DNA from: Candidatus Poseidoniales archaeon
Lineage (GTDB): Archaea > Thermoplasmatota > Poseidoniia > Poseidoniales > Poseidoniaceae
Direction: 5' to 3'
DNA length: 12,973 nt
Assembly (NCBI GenBank): GCA_009887135.1
Contig: QXYA01000051.1
Location: 3,286 to 16,258 of the forward strand
Positions 9,101 to 12,973 of this stretch are shown piece by piece. The notes beneath the pieces are model-generated. The model saw only the letters and a program-made list of their open reading frames with translations, was not told where the DNA came from and did not search any database. How positions within the stretch are numbered: position 1 is the first letter of the stretch; each line of letters starts with the position of its first letter. A program made the translations under genes and the position numbers.

Positions 9101-11072
9101 GCGACTTGGAGCAAGCGATTTCTGTACTGACCTCACGTTTTCAGATGCAACAATGATTCAACCACTTCTCGGCCCTCACGATGGTTTGGTCGATGTACTT
9201 GCATGGGTAAATCAAGCACAAACCTCACTTCATTTGCATCTTTATCAACTCCAATCAATGGATCTCACTCAAGCACTTATTGATGCACATGACAGAGGCG
9301 TTACCGTCGTAGTTGTTCTCAATGAAGTTGAATCGTGGTGGAATACGAACGATAGGGAAACCCAAGCATCATATGCATATGCACTCAAACAAGCTGGAAT
9401 TGACGTCTCATGGTTTGGAGGAAGTGGCGATGACCCGTACCTCTATCTCCACGCTAAAGTGGCAGTTCAAGATGAAGCATCTGTTTGGATCGGTTCTGGA
9501 AACTGGAAGGATGCATCACTCCCGCCTCCCGGTCAGCGTGGCAACAGAGACTGGAGTATGATTGTCCACAGTCAAGAACTGGCACAGACCGTTTTGGAAC
9601 ACATGGCATTCGATGAAAACTCAATGTATGTGTCTTCGGTCTCACCCACTCCACCAACCAACAGTTACGCAATGCCTGATGTACGAACAATTGTCGGAGA
9701 TTCGGCACCAACATTCACAGGAACGTACTCCGGAACTCTCTTGACCTGTCCTGATGATTGTGTTGAAGGTTTAACCAATATGATTGAGAATGCGGATGAT
9801 GAGATTTTACTCTCATTGCAATATCTCGATCTTGATTGGCAATGGGGATGGGGTGAAAATCCAGTCGTTAGTGCACTTGAAGATGCTGCACAGCGAGATG
9901 TTTCGATTCGCCTCATCATCAATGGAGCATATCTTGATGAAGATATTCAAGACATTGTTGACAGAATGAATAATGACTGGAATCAGACCAATGGCTGGGA
10001 TGTCTCTGCCATCATCATGAGTGAAGATGATGATGTTTCCAAATTGCATAACAAAGGAGCTATCGTCGACGGTACATCTGTTCTTATCTCAAGTATCAAC
10101 TGGGGCGATTCTGCAATGGTTCGTAACCGAGAAATGGGATTGATCATCGATTCAACTGAGATTGCAACACCATACATCACTTCGTGGTATGCAGACTGGA
10201 ATCGTCTAGACAATGTCACAGATACCGATAACGATGGAATGCCTGATATTTGGGAAGTCGGTAACGGCTTAAACAGAACCATCGCAATGTTTGGAACCAC
10301 ACTTGAAGGTGACATGGACGTTGATGGAGACACACTCTCAAACTATGACGAATACGTGTTGGGTGGAAATCCATTATCCACTGATACTGACGGTGATTGT
10401 ATTTTAGATCAGATTGAAGTGGCTTGGGCTCAAACGACAGCATTAGATCCAGGAGTGGATGATGTATCACCAAAAGATGCTATCAACATGGCTGATGCTG
10501 ATGGTGATGGAATCAATGAAGCAGATGCGCTGGGTTGTGACCTAGGCGGCATCACGCCAGAACCAACAGGTAATGAAACCAACAATAGTGCAAATGAATC
10601 ACTCGATGATGATGGTGATGGAGTCTTGAATGTCGATGATGACTGTCCAGATACGTTGCCAGATACATCGACAGACATCTCGGGTTGTTCTCTCGCACAA
10701 CTCAATCAAAACGCTGAGAGTTCGAGTGGAGATCCTGAGAAAGGTATGGGTGAAATATTCATGCTTCTGTTGATGTTGGGTGGAGCATTGTTACTCATAG
10801 GTGCGGCAAATGGAATTATTCAAAATCGTAAAAATAAATCTGAAGTCAAAGATTGGATCGAAGAAGAAGAATTGAATTCAGTTCTTGGCTCAAATGCAGT
10901 ATGGGATCAACCAGTTCTTGATGGACAGGCTCCAGAGACTCAGAGTGGACTATCAGACAAAGACCTTGGCCGTTTCCCAGGATGGGACACAGCTATGGTG
11001 GAGAAGTATGTCGATATGGGCTGGAGCCTTGACCAGTTAGAGGAATACTATCAGCAACAGATGTCTGAATAG
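6186..11072 (+). CDS. giant surface protein: six lamin-tail repeats, two-HKD phospholipase D domain, Ca2+ loops, membrane anchor
   Basis: A 1628-residue exported protein. Residues 1-25 are a signal peptide. Six lamin-tail-domain-like repeats begin near 38, 192, 345, 490, 655 and 808. Each opens with a short strand, INE or ITE in most copies, followed in the first five by GGEW(L/I)E or a close variant and N.G; the sixth is more degenerate. A phospholipase-D fold follows from about 989 to 1340 with two complete HKD motifs. The first is H1089-K1091-D1096, followed by GSGNW. The second is H1288-K1290-D1295, followed by SSINW and NREMGL. DxDxDG calcium loops occupy about 1346-1490. One membrane helix (about 1521-1545) and an 80-residue cytoplasmic tail close the protein. 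It is probably an outside-facing, membrane-tethered phosphodiesterase. PLD enzymes cut DNA or phospholipid, and the substrate here is open. Lamin-tail domains often accompany secreted nucleases. The ATG at 6186 is preferred because AGGTGA lies 4 nt upstream and the signal peptide begins there. Confidence 0.9.
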   Translation: MRGQSYFLLALLLLVPLTPFVEPVESTSARSQPCSGAICINEALPNPNGLDDAMYPGGEWLEISNTGTTSVDVRNWYFSNKASKTLTFDVNSIVGYDINNASTYTIAPGEYMVIARNGYTNFYVANSNDFMTLYDGSGNWIDEATWNSSSSGVSLEQDPSDSYADWIATSNPTPGSSNSGGGSAGPTYFPSDLQINEVMADSWPSRDNTSWPGGEWIELHNNGTTTINMSGWWLQDQAGNMIELDSSHLIGATSDYATQLIYPGEIRTVAVNATSSSGVLNNGQETVRLYLPNGSIGDEVSWNKNEPGFSLEENPLGGMWVISTYPSPNSTNIPTLDSITASGSVGFNEIMPVSNNDGNASPLGEWIELLNTGTSDIDLNGWSIIDGMGNQTFLDPGTIAVNSSQGSTTILSGERRIVEFTGDTRLWDNYNHLVLLDASSNVVDMAWYATNYGPNISLLRSTSYIDAWSPSLYPTPGQPEPIPAATTGDVRITELLPDAVGSDSESYPGGEWIEIHNFGSSEVDVAGWRLSAPNRNLMLHQYNMPMKSTTVLIPGETTLIALNGTSQFYLKHTTPDQINLIDGNGAIAHTAQWTSTLEGGSLINNTETHAGAGQSGTNAPTTSITWGMDDWVNSAWATPGSANPVWPEYTDSESLVITEIASSCDDSEFSPSADWIELHNTGTEHVNLSRWMVNVDYTSNPLMGRQFVDSTMLWSHAENNTTIEAGHRVVVELTYDIFGGSLEDTGVLEILNPDGELVTSASPPSEFLASNCVTYGYNETNSEWVEFAWPTPGTAEPDATMIASQDSIKFTSVMWDGISSISTELEFFEITNNGEESATLNGWQIRRTAADNTEFTALITNLQIDAGSSVKLTNDVSGLGLYEDGTIVDMNTAMSSPIYLLDSGMALQLIHPTGEVADTIVYGNGPIDVIGWSGVALSEPVNGIDNLILYRGDGCGTITDTNQSVDWHQRWGRLGASDFCTDLTFSDATMIQPLLGPHDGLVDVLAWVNQAQTSLHLHLYQLQSMDLTQALIDAHDRGVTVVVVLNEVESWWNTNDRETQASYAYALKQAGIDVSWFGGSGDDPYLYLHAKVAVQDEASVWIGSGNWKDASLPPPGQRGNRDWSMIVHSQELAQTVLEHMAFDENSMYVSSVSPTPPTNSYAMPDVRTIVGDSAPTFTGTYSGTLLTCPDDCVEGLTNMIENADDEILLSLQYLDLDWQWGWGENPVVSALEDAAQRDVSIRLIINGAYLDEDIQDIVDRMNNDWNQTNGWDVSAIIMSEDDDVSKLHNKGAIVDGTSVLISSINWGDSAMVRNREMGLIIDSTEIATPYITSWYADWNRLDNVTDTDNDGMPDIWEVGNGLNRTIAMFGTTLEGDMDVDGDTLSNYDEYVLGGNPLSTDTDGDCILDQIEVAWAQTTALDPGVDDVSPKDAINMADADGDGINEADALGCDLGGITPEPTGNETNNSANESLDDDGDGVLNVDDDCPDTLPDTSTDISGCSLAQLNQNAESSSGDPEKGMGEIFMLLLMLGGALLLIGAANGIIQNRKNKSEVKDWIEEEELNSVLGSNAVWDQPVLDGQAPETQSGLSDKDLGRFPGWDTAMVEKYVDMGWSLDQLEEYYQQQMSE

Positions 11073-11083
11073 GCGTGAGACGC
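11073..11083 (+). repeat. short perfect inverted repeat after the LTD-PLD stop
   Basis: GCGT-GAG-ACGC begins immediately after the stop codon. It is only a 4-bp stem with no following T run, so it is a weak candidate for a 3'-end hairpin. The following gene starts 46 nt after the stop without a Shine-Dalgarno, so a transcript boundary here is possible but unproven. Confidence 0.25.
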
Positions 11084-11118
11084 GTAACCTTGACAAAGGG
11101 CCGCACTCTCGTAACGTC

Positions 11119-11856
11119 ATGGCTTACAGTTCGAGTAACCCCGTGTTCCAACCAAAATTCTGGAATACCATCTCTGGAAACGACCGAATGACGTTCGAAG
11201 GAACACTACAGAAAATTGGTATCTTGTTTGGTTTAATGACCATCTCTGCCCTTGGTACTGTCGTTGCAGGATTGATGTTCCCTAGCATCCTTTTACCAAT
11301 GATGTTTTTGGGTATGTTTGGAACAATTGGAATCGCCCTGTACCTTATGTTCTCACGTCCATCAAATCCTCAAACACCTGTGATGATTTATGCATTTATG
11401 GAAGGATTCTTCATCGGTCCCCTAACTCTGGTCTTTGAATTGATGTATCCTGGAATCGCAATACAAGCAGGTTTAGCAACTCTTGGAGTGATTGGCGCAA
11501 TGTTGACAATTTACTCATTGCGAATCATACGGCCAACACCGACTTTCAACAAAATTGTCTTTTCTCTTACAGGATCTATTATGTTCATTTATCTTATCAG
11601 CATTATGTTCATGTTCATCCCAGGAGTTTCTATTCCTTTCCTCCACAGCAGTGGACCAATTGGCATAGGAATCAGTCTGTTCATTATTGTCGTTGCATCC
11701 CTCATGCTCATCTCAAACTTTGGTATGATTGAGGCAGGTGTTCGAATGGGCGCACCTAAGCAACAGGAATGGTGGGGCGCTTACGGAATCCTCGTAACAG
11801 TCCTTTGGTTGTATTTCGAGATGCTCCGATTGCTTTCTAAACTTCGAGACAACTAG
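11119..11856 (+). CDS. Bax inhibitor-1/YccA family membrane protein
   Basis: A 245-residue protein with seven hydrophobic segments at about 31-53, 57-78, 85-106, 113-134, 148-168, 178-199 and 219-239. It matches the prokaryotic BaxI_1 subgroup. The N-terminal NPVF and MTFEGTLQKIG resemble that family's start. The end GMIEAGVRMGAPKQQEWWGAY followed by LVTVLWLYFEMLRLLSKL is its most typical stretch. Relatives are proposed to be pH-sensitive calcium leak channels or to affect membrane protein turnover, but the role of this archaeal member is not known. The length is normal for the family. The ATG at 11119 has no Shine-Dalgarno, unlike its neighbours, so translation may be leaderless or coupled to the gene 46 nt upstream. 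The next gene follows after 11 nt. Confidence 0.92.
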   Translation: MAYSSSNPVFQPKFWNTISGNDRMTFEGTLQKIGILFGLMTISALGTVVAGLMFPSILLPMMFLGMFGTIGIALYLMFSRPSNPQTPVMIYAFMEGFFIGPLTLVFELMYPGIAIQAGLATLGVIGAMLTIYSLRIIRPTPTFNKIVFSLTGSIMFIYLISIMFMFIPGVSIPFLHSSGPIGIGISLFIIVVASLMLISNFGMIEAGVRMGAPKQQEWWGAYGILVTVLWLYFEMLRLLSKLRDN

Positions 11857-11857
11857 G

Positions 11858-11862
11858 GGTGA
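11858..11862 (+). promoter_or_regulatory. ribosome binding site deciding the TTG start at 11868
   Basis: GGTGA ends 5 nt before a TTG codon at 11868. A GTG start at 11859 would lie inside this motif and leave that start without its own site. The spacing therefore favours TTG. Confidence 0.6.
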
Positions 11863-11867
11863 AACCT

Positions 11868-12821
11868 TTGTCAAGACCACTGCCTGTAGCAGATTTGCAA
11901 GACTTTCTCTCAGGCGATGAAGAACGACGTATGGCCTTCATCAAAGTAATTGGAGAATCGCTCTCAGACATTGGTTTCTTTGCTTTAGTTAACCATGGAA
12001 TTGATCTGAATCATATCGAGGAGACATACAGACAAGCAGAGAAGTTCTTTGACCTCAATGAAGAGATGAAGCAATCGTATCTTCGTCCAGAGATTTCACA
12101 CCAGCGAGGATACACTGCTTTTGGAATTGAACACGCTAAGAACAACCCTGCTCCTGATTTGAAAGAATTCTGGCAAACTGGAAGGGGAAACCAAGGCAGT
12201 GAAACTGACTTGACATATCCTGCCAACATTTGGCCGAGTAAGCATTTGCCTAACTTTGAGGAAAATGTGGATTCGCTTTACAATAAAATGGAAGCGATAT
12301 CAACAATGCTTCTCAGCGCATGCAGCACCTATCTTGGCCACGAGGGAACATGGCTGCCGAATATGGCAAAAGATGGAAACACCATCATGAGAATTATCCA
12401 CTACCCTCCCCTTGATGAGTCAACTCCTGAAGGAGCGGTACGTTCTGCCGCTCATGAAGACATCAACCTCATCACCTTGCTCATGACTGCAACTGCTGCA
12501 GGATTACAAGTCATGGACAATGATGGGACATGGATTGATGTTGAAGGTAACCATGAGCAAATTATCGTCGATTCCGGAGACATGATTCAGAATCTGACAA
12601 ATGGGTTATTCAAATCCACAACACATCGAGTAGTCAATCCAGGAGATCCGACACAGAGGCGCTTTTCTATGCCAATGTTCGTCCATCCACGCAACGAAAT
12701 TGATCTCACTCCACGTGAAGAATTTGTGGCGCAAACTGGAGGCGTTGCCTCCTATCAATCCATCAATGCAGGAGAGTATCTTCATCAACGACTTGTTGAA
12801 ATCGGCTTAGCATCGAAATGA
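11868..12821 (+). CDS. isopenicillin-N-synthase-like Fe(II)/2-oxoglutarate oxygenase
   Basis: A 317-residue cytoplasmic oxygenase. The N-terminal region holds DIGFFALVNHGID (about 33-45), typical of the DIOX_N part of the isopenicillin N synthase-like family. The iron triad is complete: H196-E-D198 and distal H253 in STTHRV. R265-F-S267 is the R-x-S motif; in 2-oxoglutarate users it binds the cosubstrate. These correspond to IPNS H214/D216/H270 and R279/S281. The family includes fungal thymine-7-hydroxylase, plant hormone oxidases and beta-lactam enzymes, and the substrate cannot be read from motifs alone. Beta-lactam synthesis is unlikely because no peptide synthetase is nearby. A thymidine-phosphorylase-like gene starts 9 nt downstream, which makes a pyrimidine substrate worth considering. 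The TTG start is chosen from the GGTGA 5 nt upstream. Confidence 0.88.
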   Translation: MSRPLPVADLQDFLSGDEERRMAFIKVIGESLSDIGFFALVNHGIDLNHIEETYRQAEKFFDLNEEMKQSYLRPEISHQRGYTAFGIEHAKNNPAPDLKEFWQTGRGNQGSETDLTYPANIWPSKHLPNFEENVDSLYNKMEAISTMLLSACSTYLGHEGTWLPNMAKDGNTIMRIIHYPPLDESTPEGAVRSAAHEDINLITLLMTATAAGLQVMDNDGTWIDVEGNHEQIIVDSGDMIQNLTNGLFKSTTHRVVNPGDPTQRRFSMPMFVHPRNEIDLTPREEFVAQTGGVASYQSINAGEYLHQRLVEIGLASK

Positions 12822-12826
12822 GTTGA
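12822..12826 (+). promoter_or_regulatory. ribosome binding site of the phosphorylase gene
   Basis: GTTGA, one mismatch from GGTGA, lies in the 9-nt gap after the oxygenase stop and ends 4 nt before the ATG at 12831. This is the same spacing as at the other genes. Confidence 0.45.
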
Positions 12827-12830
12827 TACG

Positions 12831-12973
12831 ATGCATATACCTACCTTACTGGCAAAGAAAAGAGATGGAGAGATTCTATCAAAACAAGAACTTTGTTGGT
12901 TCATTGAACATCTTTCCGAGATTCCAAACGAACAAATTGGAGCCTTTTTGATGGCATGTCAAATCAATGGACT
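12831..12973 (+). CDS. deoA: thymidine/pyrimidine-nucleoside phosphorylase, N-terminal fragment
   Basis: Forty-seven complete codons are visible before the window ends. The start IPTLLAKKRDGEILSKQEL, then WFIEHL and IPNEQIGAFLMACQINGL, matches the N-terminal helical domain of thymidine and pyrimidine-nucleoside phosphorylases (glycosyltransferase family 3 N-terminal region). These enzymes cleave thymidine or uridine with phosphate into the base and (deoxy)ribose-1-phosphate. Archaeal AMP phosphorylases carry about 80 extra residues before this region. Here the motif begins at residue 4, so a bacterial-type nucleoside phosphorylase is more likely. Anthranilate phosphoribosyltransferase shares the fold but fits the KKRDG start less well. 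The phosphate-binding and catalytic residues lie beyond the window. The gene is 9 nt after the oxygenase, so co-translation is likely. Confidence 0.8.
   Translation, partial: MHIPTLLAKKRDGEILSKQELCWFIEHLSEIPNEQIGAFLMACQING

Noticed and set aside
10430..10705. Minus-strand Ser/Pro-rich open frame
   Set aside because: It is the mirror of the GAT/GAC-rich calcium-loop coding region, which gives serine-rich antisense frames.
11859..11867. GTG start for the oxygenase
   Set aside because: The GTG overlaps the GGTGA ribosome site that serves the TTG at 11868.
11868..12821. Beta-lactam (isopenicillin N) biosynthesis
   Set aside because: Only the general oxygenase family is supported. No ACV synthetase or other antibiotic gene is present.

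Overview
The window most likely comes from a planktonic archaeon, probably a Marine Group II (Candidatus Poseidoniales) euryarchaeon. The evidence is moderate GC, short GGTGA-type Shine-Dalgarno sequences, a tRNA ending directly in a T8 tract with no encoded CCA, a COG1784-type membrane protein, and large secreted proteins with Ca2+-loop (TSP3-like) segments and C-terminal membrane anchors. The taxonomic assignment is inference from gene style; no rRNA is present.

Layout. Positions 1-2767 are read from the minus strand. In transcription order they hold a SAMHD1-like HD phosphohydrolase (2767-1460), a CAU-anticodon tRNA (probably tRNA-Ile2) with an oligo-T terminator, a secreted beta-sandwich protein with a PGF-type C-terminal anchor (1269-340), and a small two-helix membrane protein that runs off the window (258-1). 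A 91-bp divergent spacer (2768-2858) separates these from a plus-strand run of six tightly packed genes. These are a membrane-anchored protein with about five OB-like modules (2859-4601), a TctA/COG1784-like permease (4614-6116), a very large surface protein with six lamin-tail-like repeats, a two-HKD phospholipase D domain, Ca2+ loops, a membrane helix and a cytoplasmic tail (6186-11072), a Bax-inhibitor-1 family membrane protein (11119-11856), an isopenicillin-N-synthase-like Fe(II)/2-oxoglutarate oxygenase (11868-12821), and the start of a thymidine/pyrimidine-nucleoside phosphorylase (12831 to the window end).

How the genes may work together (inference). OB folds and lamin-tail domains occur together in bacterial extracellular nucleases of the ExeM/NucH type. 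Here they sit on two neighbouring cell-surface proteins, one of which carries a PLD/HKD catalytic domain, and a nucleoside phosphorylase lies downstream. The oxygenase 9 nt upstream of that phosphorylase belongs to the broad family that contains fungal thymine-7-hydroxylase. One coherent reading is a locus for capturing and degrading external DNA (or phospholipid) and salvaging thymidine. Nothing in the sequence proves this, and the Bax-inhibitor and permease genes have no fixed role in the model.

Start sites were chosen with the recurring GGTGA motif 4-5 nt before the start. This moved three starts downstream (1269 minus, 6186 plus, 11868 plus). No spacer without a gene exceeds 100 bp. I saw no CRISPR array, insertion sequence or integrase.
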